A stretch of DNA of 60,015 bases from Nostoc sp. NMS2 (GTDB lineage Bacteria > Cyanobacteriota > Cyanobacteriia > Cyanobacteriales > Nostocaceae), in NCBI RefSeq assembly GCF_017115105.1, contig NZ_JABXKH010000029.1, positions 1-60,015 on the forward strand, given 5' to 3'. The notes under the pieces are model-generated. The model was given only the letters and a program-made list of their open reading frames with translations. It searched no databases and was not told where the DNA came from. Each line of letters opens with the position of its first letter. Within the stretch, counting starts at the first letter, position 1. A program made the translations under genes and the position numbers. This document shows, piece after piece, positions 42,321 through 53,200 of this stretch.

Positions 42321-43880
42321 TCACTTGGCAATTGCTTTCTGTGCTGGCTTAGAAACGCTACCTGCTGCTTTAATTAAATCGGCTGCTTTTTCGCCGATCA
42401 TAATTGTGGGCGCGTTTGTATGCCCTGTATTTAGAGTTGGCATAATGGAGGCATCGACGACCCGTAACCCTTCAACTCCATAGACCCGCAGTTGGGAGTC
42501 TACAACTGCCATTGAATCCGTGCCCATTTTACAGGTGCCGATTGGATGAAACACCGTACCGCAGGTTTCCCGGATGTATGCAACGAGTGCTACATCGTCA
42601 GTTACATCAGCGCCCGGAGCAACTTCCCGACCGCGAAATTCATCAAAAGCACTGGTCTGGAACAATTGGCGCATTAATTTAACTCCGGCAACGAGCTTTT
42701 GCACATCGGATTGACTTTGCAGATAGTTTAGCCGAATCACTGGTGTGTCTTTGGGATCGGTAGAGCGCAAACTGACACTACCAATGTTTTCAGGATGAAC
42801 TAAAGCAATTAGACCCGTAAAGCCCAAACCAGAGTTAGGATAGCCAGGAGGTGCCCACATCAGCGAGCCAAAAACTAATTCTAAATCTGGCGCAGCCTCC
42901 TGATTGTTCTCGCTATGCACAAACAATCCAACTTCAGCACAGCCATTGCTAGTCGTTGCCGTATGTAAATCTTGAGTTGCTTCGTAGGGCACAGGAACGA
43001 GAATGTGGTCTTGCAGATTTTGACCCACACCGGGTAAATGAGCCACCACAGGAATTCCCATTGCTTGTAATTTTGCTGTATCTCCAACGCCAGAAAGCAT
43101 TAGCAGCTTGGGCGAGTCAAACGAACCCGCACTGACAATCACTTCCTGATTAACTCTGACCTGATGCAGTATTCCCTCACGCAAATATTCCACCCCAACG
43201 GCGCGAGTACCTTCAAACAATAATCGAGTCACTAACGCACCTGTTTGCACCGTTAAGTTCGGACGAGCCAAAATCGGTACAAGAAATGCCGCAGCAGTAC
43301 TGTGCCGTTTCCCCTCTTTGACCGTCAACTGAATCGGCCCCACTCCTTCCTGCTTTATACCATTGAAATCAGGGTTGTAATCGTATCCCAATGCCACGGC
43401 TGCATCAACAAATCGTTGGGAGATGGGAGCAGGGGACATAACATCAGTGACGCTCAATTCCCCATCTACGCCATGATATGCGTCAGATCCGCGTTGCTGG
43501 TGTTCAGATTTCTTGAAGTAGGGCAGGACATCTTGGTAACTCCAACCAGGGTTCCCTAGTGACTCCCAGCGATCGTAATCGTGAGCATTGCCCCGGATAT
43601 ATACCAGGAAATTAATCGAACTGCTGCCCCCCAAAACTTTGCCACGAGGACAAAAGATTTGGCGATTGTTGAGATACGGCTCTGGTTCAGAGAAGTATCC
43701 CCAGTCCACCTCGGTGCCAAGTAGAGTTGTACAGTCCAACGGAATGTGAATCTCTGGTTTTGTATCTGGATTGCCTGCTTCGAGCAATAACACAGTCGTG
43801 TCAGGGTCTTCGGTCAGACGGTTAGCAACCACGCACCCTGCTGACCCAGCACCAATCACAATATAGTCATAGTAAGTCAT
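42321..43880 (-). CDS. GMC-family oxidoreductase (choline dehydrogenase-like)
   Basis: 519 residues from the ATG at 43880, which has GGAGGAG upstream. FAD motif YIVIGAGSAGCVVANRL near the N-terminus, GMC signature GGSSSINFLVYIRGN near 83, and the catalytic HPIGTCKMG and C-terminal NTGHTNAPTIMI. It oxidises an alcohol, such as choline or a sugar or aryl alcohol, with FAD and usually oxygen or a quinone as acceptor. A fragment of a close relative is at 15386-15541 in the other arm. The epimerase gene lies 52 bases upstream. Confidence 0.92.
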   Translation of the reverse strand: MTYYDYIVIGAGSAGCVVANRLTEDPDTTVLLLEAGNPDTKPEIHIPLDCTTLLGTEVDWGYFSEPEPYLNNRQIFCPRGKVLGGSSSINFLVYIRGNAHDYDRWESLGNPGWSYQDVLPYFKKSEHQQRGSDAYHGVDGELSVTDVMSPAPISQRFVDAAVALGYDYNPDFNGIKQEGVGPIQLTVKEGKRHSTAAAFLVPILARPNLTVQTGALVTRLLFEGTRAVGVEYLREGILHQVRVNQEVIVSAGSFDSPKLLMLSGVGDTAKLQAMGIPVVAHLPGVGQNLQDHILVPVPYEATQDLHTATTSNGCAEVGLFVHSENNQEAAPDLELVFGSLMWAPPGYPNSGLGFTGLIALVHPENIGSVSLRSTDPKDTPVIRLNYLQSQSDVQKLVAGVKLMRQLFQTSAFDEFRGREVAPGADVTDDVALVAYIRETCGTVFHPIGTCKMGTDSMAVVDSQLRVYGVEGLRVVDASIMPTLNTGHTNAPTIMIGEKAADLIKAAGSVSKPAQKAIAK

Positions 43881-43932
43881 GATGATTTCTCCTCCTTGAT
43901 TGTCTGTTGTAGTTTGCTGATTGCTAAAATTG

Positions 43933-44895
43933 CTAACTGGCATGAGCTACAGCATTTCCCACCAGCCATTCTAAAGGTCGCGGCTGAAAATTCAGTTCGC
44001 GTTTTGCCTTAGCATTCGATGCGCCGCGCATTTGAGTACCGTAGTAAACAGCATCTGCACCACCGATTTCTAGAGCCTCTTGAACTGATATCTGGGGAGG
44101 TGGTGGCGCATTCAAGCAACGAGCAAAAGCCGGGAGCCACTCCCGCACTTCTAAGGGGCGATCGCCTGTAATCAGATAAATGCCAGGATTGCCTTGCTCA
44201 ACTGCCGCAACTGTAGCGATCGCCACATCCTCAATGTGAACCCACGACCACACACCTTCGCCATTGCCAACGATGGGAAATTGTCCCTGTCGCACCTGTT
44301 GAGCAACGTCGCCATCAGGAGCAAACCAAGTGCCAGGCCCGTAAAAGAAGCCATAGCGCAAGATAATCCCTTCTAGATTGGGCGTTTCCAAGAGGCGATG
44401 CTCTATTTCATTCACCGTATGAGCATCGGACGCAGTTACCGCCGATGCATATATAGATAGCGGTGTTTCTTCATCTGCCAATCCCGTACCGGGAACTGCC
44501 CAAAATGCGATCGACTGTCTCAGGTAACGGCGCACGCCTGCTGCTTGCGCTGCTGCTAGCACATTAGCACCACCTTCTAGACGAATACGCTGGTTTAATG
44601 GTGCTGCCGTACTCATCGATTCACCAGTGTAGGTCTTGGGTAGAGCGGTGAGTTGTTCGATTACTACTTCTGGTTGAGCGCGGATGACAGCGGCTTTGAC
44701 AGCATCAGCATCGAATACATCTGCGATCGCAAAGCGTAGGCTCTGCCTAATCGCAGATTCTACACCTTGTTTGGCTAAAGTTTTGGCTCTGTCTGGAAAA
44801 CGGGTCAGAGCAACTACATCGTGTCCTTTTGCTAGCAATTGCGCGATTAGCGGACGACCAATTGCTCCCGTTGCTCCTGCAACAAAAATTCTCAT
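43933..44895 (-). CDS. NAD-dependent epimerase/dehydratase with repeat insertion
   Basis: 320 residues. Extended SDR: NAD motif VAGATGAIGRPLIAQLL, LTRFPDRA after strand 2, and the C-terminal substrate domain with SWVHIEDVAIATV. The usual YxxxK is not obvious; IYASAVTASDAHTVNEIEHR lies where it should be, so catalysis may differ from that of classical epimerases. Around residue 50 the stretch IRQSLRFAIA is encoded by a short repeat at 44721-44760, an in-frame insertion. GAGGTTCAAAG precedes the ATG. Confidence 0.85.
   Translation of the reverse strand: MRIFVAGATGAIGRPLIAQLLAKGHDVVALTRFPDRAKTLAKQGVESAIRQSLRFAIADVFDADAVKAAVIRAQPEVVIEQLTALPKTYTGESMSTAAPLNQRIRLEGGANVLAAAQAAGVRRYLRQSIAFWAVPGTGLADEETPLSIYASAVTASDAHTVNEIEHRLLETPNLEGIILRYGFFYGPGTWFAPDGDVAQQVRQGQFPIVGNGEGVWSWVHIEDVAIATVAAVEQGNPGIYLITGDRPLEVREWLPAFARCLNAPPPPQISVQEALEIGGADAVYYGTQMRGASNAKAKRELNFQPRPLEWLVGNAVAHAS
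44721..44760. repeat. short repeat inserted in the epimerase gene
   Basis: GCGATCGCAAAGCGTAGGCT then CTGCCTAATCGCAGATTC, carrying the GGCAGAGCC unit also seen at 20400-20465. GCGATyG motifs bracket the insert, so it may have arrived by recombination at HIP1-like ends. Confidence 0.55.
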
Positions 44896-44954
44896 CTTTG
44901 AACCTCCTGTTAAATTCTTAACCGCGTTTAACTGTTGGTTAAAACTGATTAGAC

Positions 44955-45335
44955 TTATATCAGTGCAGCTTTTAGCACATCAGTGTCAATGTAAACCTCT
45001 AATCTCACAATTTTTTCCTCCTTGACTGTCCAGATGTGAGCCAAATTACAACTAAACTTTTTTCCAGTTTGCTTGGCAATACCATTCGTTTTACCGATAG
45101 CAACGATTTGATTACCTGATGAAATGTAATAAGAGACATCGACTTCTGAATCAATCAATTGAGAAAACTTAGAGAAAAAAACCTTGCTCTCATCAAAGCC
45201 ACGATAGCGACCACCCCAAGGAACTTCTTGCGTTTGATAAAACTCAACATCAGGGGACATGAGTGCGAAATAATTTGGAATGTCTTTCTCGTTGAGATAA
45301 ACGTAAGCCTGCTTGACAATTTCTAAAGCTTTCAT
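44955..45335 (-). CDS. SnoaL-like NTF2-fold protein
   Basis: 126 residues. Starts MKALEIVKQAYVYLNEKDIP, then FALMSPDVEFYQT, and ends NLAHIWTVKEEKIVRLEVYI. This is the usual SnoaL-like polyketide-cyclase-type fold. Such proteins act as small hydratases or isomerases, or bind ligands; no specific role is seen. GTGTAAATG starts it. It stands in the same minus-strand row as the DsbA-like and GMC genes, like the SgcJ-type gene in the left arm. Confidence 0.85.
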   Translation of the reverse strand: MKALEIVKQAYVYLNEKDIPNYFALMSPDVEFYQTQEVPWGGRYRGFDESKVFFSKFSQLIDSEVDVSYYISSGNQIVAIGKTNGIAKQTGKKFSCNLAHIWTVKEEKIVRLEVYIDTDVLKAALI

Positions 45336-45357
45336 TTACACACTTTCCTGATTTTGA

Positions 45358-45455
45358 CTAAGCCTGGTTAGGTGTCACTACTTCAGCACTAATTTTTTGT
45401 TCTCCCCACACTTCACACTCAATTGATGATTGCCCTTGATTACTGAATCGGTGTT
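45358..45455 (-). pseudogene. possible C-terminal remnant of an unidentified protein
   Basis: The frame LEHRFSNQGQSSIECEVWGE then KISAEVVTPNQA ends at TAG 45358-45360. The stretch looks like real protein sequence but has no start and overlaps the end of the DsbA-like gene. It may be the tail of a cupin-like or similar enzyme; the family is not recognised. Confidence 0.3.
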
Positions 45456-45980
45456 CTAGAGAATCGCTGCAAGTAATCTCTCTGTATGCCAAGCATCTCT
45501 ATAGCGAACTCCGTTAACAAATAAGGCTGGTGTACTACTGACACCGCTGTGTATACCACCTTGCATATTTTGAGTGACTCTTTGAGCGTGAACGCGATCT
45601 GTCATATCCCGAAGGAATCGATTGATGTCAAGCTGTATTGCATTGGCGTACTCTAAAAGATAGCCATTGTTAAGTGCGGATTGATTCGCAAATAAGAGAT
45701 TGTGCATTTGCCAAAACTTATTTTGCGCGGCCGCGGCTTCTGCTGCTTCTGCTGCCTTTTGTGCTTGGGGATGAAGTTGTGTGCGGGGGAAATGACGAAA
45801 TACAAAGCACAATTGGATCTGTTGCTGAATCTCTTGAATCATCCTGTTAACCTCACTACAGCAAAGACATTGATAGTCACCGTATTCCACTAAAATGACT
45901 GAGGCATCGATTTTTCCTTGGGTATGGTCGTGTTCTGAAATTGGCATGAGCAGCCTGTCGCGATCGCTTGTCTGACTCAT
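45456..45980 (-). CDS. DsbA-like protein with CLCC active site
   Basis: 174 residues, a paralogue of 8792-9397 and 13222-13779 (VEYGDYQC, FRHFPRTQLHPQAQ, FWQMHNLLF, STPALFVNG). The active-site loop is CLCC at 38-41, with three cysteines and Cys in place of Gln. It retains the CxxC spacing and may pair differently. No signal peptide. It comes after the kinase/response regulator pair on this arm, as in the left arm. No TGGACGACAAG core is found in its 530-base upstream region. Confidence 0.87.
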   Translation of the reverse strand: MSQTSDRDRLLMPISEHDHTQGKIDASVILVEYGDYQCLCCSEVNRMIQEIQQQIQLCFVFRHFPRTQLHPQAQKAAEAAEAAAAQNKFWQMHNLLFANQSALNNGYLLEYANAIQLDINRFLRDMTDRVHAQRVTQNMQGGIHSGVSSTPALFVNGVRYRDAWHTERLLAAIL

Positions 45981-46516
45981 CTTTGTTTTATGCGGTCTGT
46001 GGAAGCATGTTGGTGATGAAAATGCTGGAAAGAACAGTAAGAAATTGAATATCGTTTCTTAATTCTGAGAATATAGAAATTGCTGCCACTTTGTCGCATC
46101 CCCTGCGGTAAGTTTTTGCACTAGTAATAGGGATAGCAATAAACTTATTCTTAAGGCTAGAAACAACCTATCCTTAAGAGCAGGTGTCTTAGGTAATTGC
46201 AGAAAAATCAAATCCAAGTTACAAATTAAACCTGCCAGTTTTTGAAATTGAAACTGGTAAGCTAATCAGCATTTAAGTTGCATAAAACCAAGGCTAGAGC
46301 CGCTTACTACAACCGAATCAGTCTGGAAAAATGAATGACGATTAGCTTAGATATTCAATCCTTAACGCTCTAAGCACAAATAGTCTGAACTCTGATCGAG
46401 ATAAATGCCGAAATCAGAGCATTATGCATTATGCGTAGCATGATAATCTTGGTGTAGCCTAGAGTCCAATCGGCAAGTAAAAAGATATGAATAGATAACT
46501 CGCTTTGGCTAAATTA
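45981..46516. other. long intergenic region upstream of the DsbA-like gene
   Basis: 536 bases with no supported gene. Holds the dispersed repeat at 46323-46350 (CTGGAAAAATGAATGA), an A/T-rich hairpin candidate AATAAACTTATTCTTAAGG / CCTTAAG (46138-46180), and presumably the dsbA-like promoter. It does not align with the 8321-8791 spacer of the left arm. Confidence 0.4.
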
Positions 46517-47188
46517 TTAAAGTGTAATAATACCGCGCTTGAGAGCAACAATCATCGCTTGAGTCCGATCGCTCACTCCCAGTTTGCTCAAAATATTTTT
46601 CACATGGAATTTGACCGTTCCCTCAGCGATCGCCAAAGCAGTGCTAATCTCTAAGTTACTCTTGCCTGTTGCCATCAGGCGCAACACTTCCAATTCGCGA
46701 TCGCTCAGTTCTTGACTCCGCATCCGTTCTGCTAGTTTTGCGCCCACGGCAGGGGGGATGTACTGCTGACCTTTGTGAACTGACCGAATTGCTGTCAGTA
46801 GTTCGTCTGGTTCTGCATCTTTTAAGACATAACCTTTTGCACCCGCTCGCAGTCCCCGATAGATGTCTTCGTCGCCGTCATAGGTCGTCAAGACAATGAT
46901 TCGAGCGTCGGCAAACTCAGCGCAAATGGTAGCGATCGCTTCCACGCCACTGAGTTCCGGCATCCGCAAATCCATCAATGTGACGTTGGGTTGATGTTGG
47001 CGGAACAATTCTACTGCTTCATAGCCGTTGCAGGCTTGCCCAATTACAGTCATATCCGGTTGATAATCGAGTACGGCTGCTAGACCTTCTCGCATAAATG
47101 GATGGTCGTCAGCGATTGAGATGCGGATTACAGAGGAGTCAGGTGTAGTGGGTGAGAATTGGGTCACGTCGCTTCGCTCCGAATTCAA
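46517..47188 (-). CDS. NarL/FixJ-type response regulator (right arm)
   Basis: Up to 223 residues from a TTG at 47188; a GTG at 47167 (MTQFSPTT) is a likely alternative, because the upstream bases are the repeat at 47181. The receiver has the DDH pair and phospho-acceptor Asp (LMDLRMPE, D73 from 47188). The LuxR helix-turn-helix starts at LSDRELEVLRL, with AEGTVKFHVKNILSKLGV. It is 68 bases after the giant kinase gene, whereas the left pair overlaps. Confidence 0.93.
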   Translation of the reverse strand: MNSERSDVTQFSPTTPDSSVIRISIADDHPFMREGLAAVLDYQPDMTVIGQACNGYEAVELFRQHQPNVTLMDLRMPELSGVEAIATICAEFADARIIVLTTYDGDEDIYRGLRAGAKGYVLKDAEPDELLTAIRSVHKGQQYIPPAVGAKLAERMRSQELSDRELEVLRLMATGKSNLEISTALAIAEGTVKFHVKNILSKLGVSDRTQAMIVALKRGIITL

Positions 47189-47206
47189 AATTCAAAATTC
47201 AAAATT
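47181..47206. repeat. ATTCAAA heptamer array
   Basis: GAATTCAAAATTCAAAATTC then AAAATT on the plus strand, lying between the giant kinase and response regulator genes of the right arm. The same heptamer is at 58053, 58511 and 59784. Confidence 0.75.
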
Positions 47207-47256
47207 AAAGACACCCATAAATAAATTTATTGGCTCTGTATCCTTTTCATTTTCGG

Positions 47257-50200
47257 TCATGGCGTTTGTACTCTCACTACAATTTCTGTGCCTTGTCCCA
47301 AGTGGCTGACAATCGTTAATTCTCCTCCAATGCGTTGGGCGCGTTCGGTCATTCCCAATAACCCAAAGCCCCGACCGACTGACAAACTTTGGCTTTCAAA
47401 CCCTTGCCCATTGTCTTTGATTTGCAAGACGACTTGCGATGATTCATACCCCAACTCAACGTGGATTACGCTGGCATTGGCATACTTAAAGGCATTGGTT
47501 AACGCTTCTTGCCCGATGCGAAGTAAATTACTTTCCACCTCTTTCGGTAAAGTATATGGTTCGCCGATTGCTTCGCAGACGACCTGCACTGAGGTATGAG
47601 AAAACATCTGAGCCGCGAGGCGATCGAGTGCGCTATGTAAATCCCCTTCTTCTAATATCTGCGGGCGGAGCGCTTCTACTGAGCGACGGGCATCCGCCAG
47701 CCCGGAACGCGCCAAGATGCGCCCTGTTTTTAAGTGAGACTGGGCGGCATCTGGATCGAGGGTAAGACGTTGGGAGGCAGCATCTAAGTGAACGATGATA
47801 CTAGTAAAAGCCTGGGCTAGTGTATCGTGTATCTCTCTGGCCATACGGTTGCGTTCTTGGAGGATTGATGATTCTTCAGCGCGTTGGCGTTCCCGTAGTG
47901 CAGCGTTGCGCTGTTCGCTAATGTCTGCAATCAAACCATAGTATCCTTTGACTTGAGTGTGGCGATCAAAATCGGGAATGGAGGTGACAGCAACATACTT
48001 TTTGCCCATCGGCAAAGGGACTTCTGCTTCATAGGTTGTAAATTGTCCTGCTAGGGCTTGATTGATGTACGGTTCAATAATTTGATAAGCTGCCTCACTC
48101 ATGACTTCACGAACCTGCTTACCCAGAATTTTATCTCGACTACAGCCATACCAGTCCTCATAAGTGCGGTTGACAAATCGATAGCGCTGCTCTGTATCTA
48201 TGTAGCAGATACAAACGGGGAGAGCGTCGGTAATCAGTCGTAATTCCTGTTCTTGATGGCGCAGTGCGGCTTCGCTTGCTTGTAAAGCCGCCGTTCGTTG
48301 GGCTACTTGTTGCTCTAAGGTGCGGTTGTAATCGGCTAACAGTTGCTCTGCTTGTTTGCGCTCGGTGATGTCTTGAAAAGCTGAGATTGCATAAATCACA
48401 TTGCCCTGTTCGTCAAAAATAGGAGTTCCCCACCCTTCAACGGGAATGGTTGCATTGGGTTGGCGAATCTCTAAATCGTCAATTCTGGTGCGATCGCCTT
48501 TCAACGCCTGCATCACTGGCAAGTTCTCAATGGGATACGGTTGCTCTGTCCCCGCTAGATAAAGTTGATAAATTTCTGCAAGTTGCTCTGGTGTCGCATC
48601 AGGAATAATCCCTTTGCCCAATAGTTGAATTGCTTGTTGATTAGCGTAGCAAAGGCGACCCAGTGTATCCACGACTCCAATTCCTACTGGTACAGCTTCC
48701 AGGAATTGAGCCATCTGACTTTCGCTCTTCCGTAGTTTGGAGTAGAGTTTAGCATTTTCAATGGCGATCGCTGCTTGGGTAGATAGAAGATGTAAAACTT
48801 GCGATCGCTCTGGTGTAAACGCTCCTGTTGCTAATTGATTTTCTAAATACAATACGCCCACGAGCTTACCTTGATTCAGCAGTGGCAAACAGAAAATCGA
48901 TTGAGTTTGGTTGTGTTGAATGTATGGCTCATTGATAAAATTACCTTCACGAGTGGCATCATTTAAAATGACAGATTCATGAGTCCGGAGTACATAGTAA
49001 ATAATAGATTCAGGTAAGCGATTTACTATTGGAATCGATTGTAGCACTAGCGTAGCACAGACATTCTCATCATTGTTGAGTTCGCAAGCAGCCTCAATTG
49101 CCCATTCTCCTAAATTTTCCAAAATTAGAAATCCAGTTTGTGCGCCAGCATTCTCAATTAAGATTTTCATTAAAGAACTGAGCAATTGATCCAGTTCCAT
49201 TTCGCTAGAAATCGCTTGGGATGCTTTTAGTACCGCCGCTAAATCGAAAGCAATGTCTGAGTTATTAGAGGTGGTTCCAGAAGTTGTATGGATTGGTGTA
49301 TAAGCCATACCCAATGGCTGAGGAAATAGCTGCAGATAGCGAGTCTCTAAATCTTTGACCTTCGCCGTGGCTCCCCAACGCTCATAGCAGTAGTGAGCTT
49401 CTTTCATGTAGGTTTGGGCAAACTTTTCTCTACCTCGCACCAAATAATGTTTTGCAGCCAATTCATAAGCTAACGCTTCTTCTTGGATATATCCATTTTC
49501 CCTGGCTCCTTGAATGGCTTGTTCATAGAATTCTTCTGCCTCAAGCAACTGACCTAAAACTCGTGCAATCTCTGCTTGCACCAAATGATATTTATGTAAA
49601 TAATTCATCGGTGCATAACGTGCCCAGTCTTTTATTGTTTCCTGGTTAACCACAACTTTTTTGAGGATTTCCTCTTGCACTTGATTATTGCTTCCAGGGT
49701 ATACCGCAAGCCTTGCCAGAGAGTCATAGAGATAGTACAAAGGAACAGAGGGTGTCGCTCTTACTTGGAGCAAATAACTTTCCGCTATAGTTGAGTTTTC
49801 AACTGCTTGATCGTACTTATGAAATAGATAGCATACGATAAGTTTATTGAAATACACTAGAAAGATTGCAAATCCATCTTGTTCGTGTTGTGTAAGTCTA
49901 TTTTCGTCATTATAGGATTCGTCAACTAGATTGGTTGGATTGACCGGGGATACCCTCAAATTTAAGATAGACTGCTGAAGTATTTCAGCCCAGTTGAGTA
50001 CTGCTTCCTGTTTGAATTGACGGATTGCTTCACTAAATGTCCTCATTTCGCGTTCAACCTCCAAGAGTTCTTTTCCAACAACAAAAGATTGGAGGCAGTA
50101 AGTGTGAGCGCAATAGGCAGCAAACTCTAAATCTCCAGTTTCTAGTCCACGTTGGTAGGCTTCTAGTAATGGCTGCAATATTTTTCTAACATGTTCTTTC

Positions 50201-53200
50201 CGATGGATGATGAAGATATTTACAAACATCAAAGTTCTGGCTCTGAGGGAATGGGTATTCGGCTGTGACAACTGCCTTAAAGCAAGCTGTCCAAACTGAT
50301 AGCCAGACTCGATGTTTCCTACCATTCCACAAAGAATTAATCCACACAAGGCATAGGCAAAGGGAGAAGCAAACGCATTACCATACTGGATGGACAAGTT
50401 GACCTGTTTAGATGCAAGTAGAGGCATCAAATCAGGAGCCACAATATAGGCAGCAACCGTGATGCTTGATAAAATCCGCATCGCCGCCAACTTGTCTGGC
50501 TCTGTCATTTGGGGCAAATGGCTCAAGTCCTCAATCTGCTTTGAGCCGATGAGTGATGCGATCGCATCTAGTTCAAGGCGAATATCTGATTGACTTGGCT
50601 TTTCAGGGAAACCGATCCCCAGTTGCTGCAAGACTTGCAATGCCATATTGATCGCTTTCAATGATTGGTTCTGCGCGATGTTGGTTTGAATTTTGACTTC
50701 GTAAACTTTCACGCTGTCAAGAACTGTTTTAGCTTTTTGTAGAACGATCGCCACCCAGTATTCTACTTGTTCAAAATTGCCACACAAGTACTCGACTTCT
50801 GTTGTTTCTAAATATAAATCCAATGTCAAGCCATAATTAGTTTGCCAGCTAGAAGCTGCTAGCCAAACTCTTGCTGTGGCTAAATATTTTTGAGCCATAC
50901 TATAGGCGATCGCAGCTTTTGCTTTCTGTCCGGCGATTAAATTTAATCTAGCAATTTCATTGCGTTCTGGTTGATCTGCGACAAGCTCAATTCCGTGATT
51001 AAGATGATCGACAATTTCAAACAGTCGGTCTGATAGTCGCTCTGGCAAGGTTTTGCTGAGGAGATCACGGCCAATTTGGAGATGAACAACTTTTTTGTGC
51101 AACTCATCGATTAAGGTATAAGCTGCTTGCTGCACGCGATCGTGCAGAAACTTATACTCTTGAATTAACAAGTTTTCATCTAATTCAGATAGTGGTTGAA
51201 TTAATCCAAGTTGTATAGCTGCTAGTAAATCTTTAAAAACCGTTTCAGGTGGTTGATCACAAACAATCGATAGAGTATCTAAATTAAATTCAGCACCAAT
51301 GCAAGCAGCTAACTGGAGAATTTGCTGTGTATTCTCTGGCAGTTTCTTCAACTTGTGAAGCATCAACTCCACAACATTATCAGTGATATCTTGGGCTTGG
51401 ATCTGAGCTATGTTCCACTCCCAGCTTAAGTCTTCAGCATCAAAGCTCAATAAATTTTCGCTATGCAGCATTCTCAAAAATTCATTCACAAAAAAAGGAT
51501 TGCCCTCAGTTTTACGCAACACCAACTCAGCTAATGGACGAACTGTGTCTGCATTCTGATGTAGCGTCTCGGCAATTAACTGACTCAACGGCTCAAGCGT
51601 TAATGGTGTTAGGGTAATCTCCTGAAGCACTGCCCCTTGTTTTCGCAGTCTCTCTAGCATTAATGCTAATGGATGCGTTGGATTTACTTCATTATCTCGA
51701 TAGGCTCCAATCAAAAATAGTGATTGGGTTTGCTCATCTAGCAGCATCAGCTCGATTAACTTCAGCGTTGCTGAGTCTATCCACTGCAAATCATCTAAGA
51801 AGATCACCAGGGGATGTGATTCTGAACAAAACACCCGCACAAACTGCCCAAAGATTCGATGAAAGCGATTTTGAGCTTCAGTTGCTCCAACTTCTGGTAC
51901 AGGCGACTGCTTGCCGATAATTAATTCAACTTCTGGGATGATATCAATGATGATTTGTCCGTTGTTTCCCAAAGCTGTAAGTAAGAGCGATCGCCACTGT
52001 TGCACTTGTTCGCCTGGTTCACTGAGCAATTGCTGCACCAATTTTTGCAGAGCATCTGCGATCGCGCTGTAGGGAATATTGCGCCCAAATTGATCAAATT
52101 TACCAGAGATAAAATAGCCGCGCTTTTGGGTAATTGGTTTATAGATTTCTTGCACTAATGCAGATTTACCAATGCCAGCATAGCCAGATACCAACATCAT
52201 TTCAACTTGGAATTTTGGTTTGCCTCTTTGTTCGCTTTGTGAAGTTGTTTCTGAATTGTTTTGTAAAGAAGCAACGCGATTTGACTCTGGACACGCTACG
52301 CGATTGTCCTGCGGACACGCTACGCGAACAAACGCTGCCAGTAACATTGCAACTTCCTTGTCCCGTCCATACAGTTTTTGAGGAATTTGAAACTGCTCAG
52401 AAATGTCTTGAAGTGCCAGTTGAATATTAGAGATTTGACCGATTTTTGCTAATTGATCGGCACAGATTTCTAAATCCGCTTTGATTCCCCAGGCACTTTG
52501 ATAGCGATCTTCGGCATTTTTTGCCATCAGTTTGAGAATGATATCTGAAACTGGCTTAGGAATCGTTGTATTTATTTCATGAGGCGGAACAGGCTGTTTA
52601 GCTATATGACAGTGAACTAGCTCAAGTATGTCCGTTGTGGGAAACGGCAACTGCCCACTCAGCAGTTCGTAAAACGTTACACCTAGTGAATAGAAATCGG
52701 TGCGGTAATCGAGCAAACGGTTCATTCGTCCTGTTTGCTCTGGAGAAAGGTAGGCGAGTGTCCCTTCTAATACATGAGGGTTTTTGAAAGTCGGATTCGT
52801 GCGGTTAAATTGGGTGGCAATTCCAAAGTCAATAATTTTTATAACGCCAGTATCTAGATTGAGGACTATGTTTCCTGGGTTGATATCTTTATGAATGACA
52901 TTAGCTGCATGGATTCTGCCTAGAATGTCGCAAATAGCGATCGCAAAACCTAGAAAAGTCGATAAAGGCATCAAGCAGAAAATATCTGGACGCTTGTGCA
53001 TCCATTGCTCTAAGGACTCTGCCCCAAAATCTTCTAATAGAATTACCAGAGTGCGTTGATAGTCTTGCTGACTGTATGCCTTCACCACTCCTTCCACTGT
53101 GAGGGAACGGATAATTTTATATTCCTGTCTGTAACGGGTTAGTTCTTGAGGTGAGGGATAATCAAGCTTTAGCATTTTTACCACGAGCCCCACCCCATCG

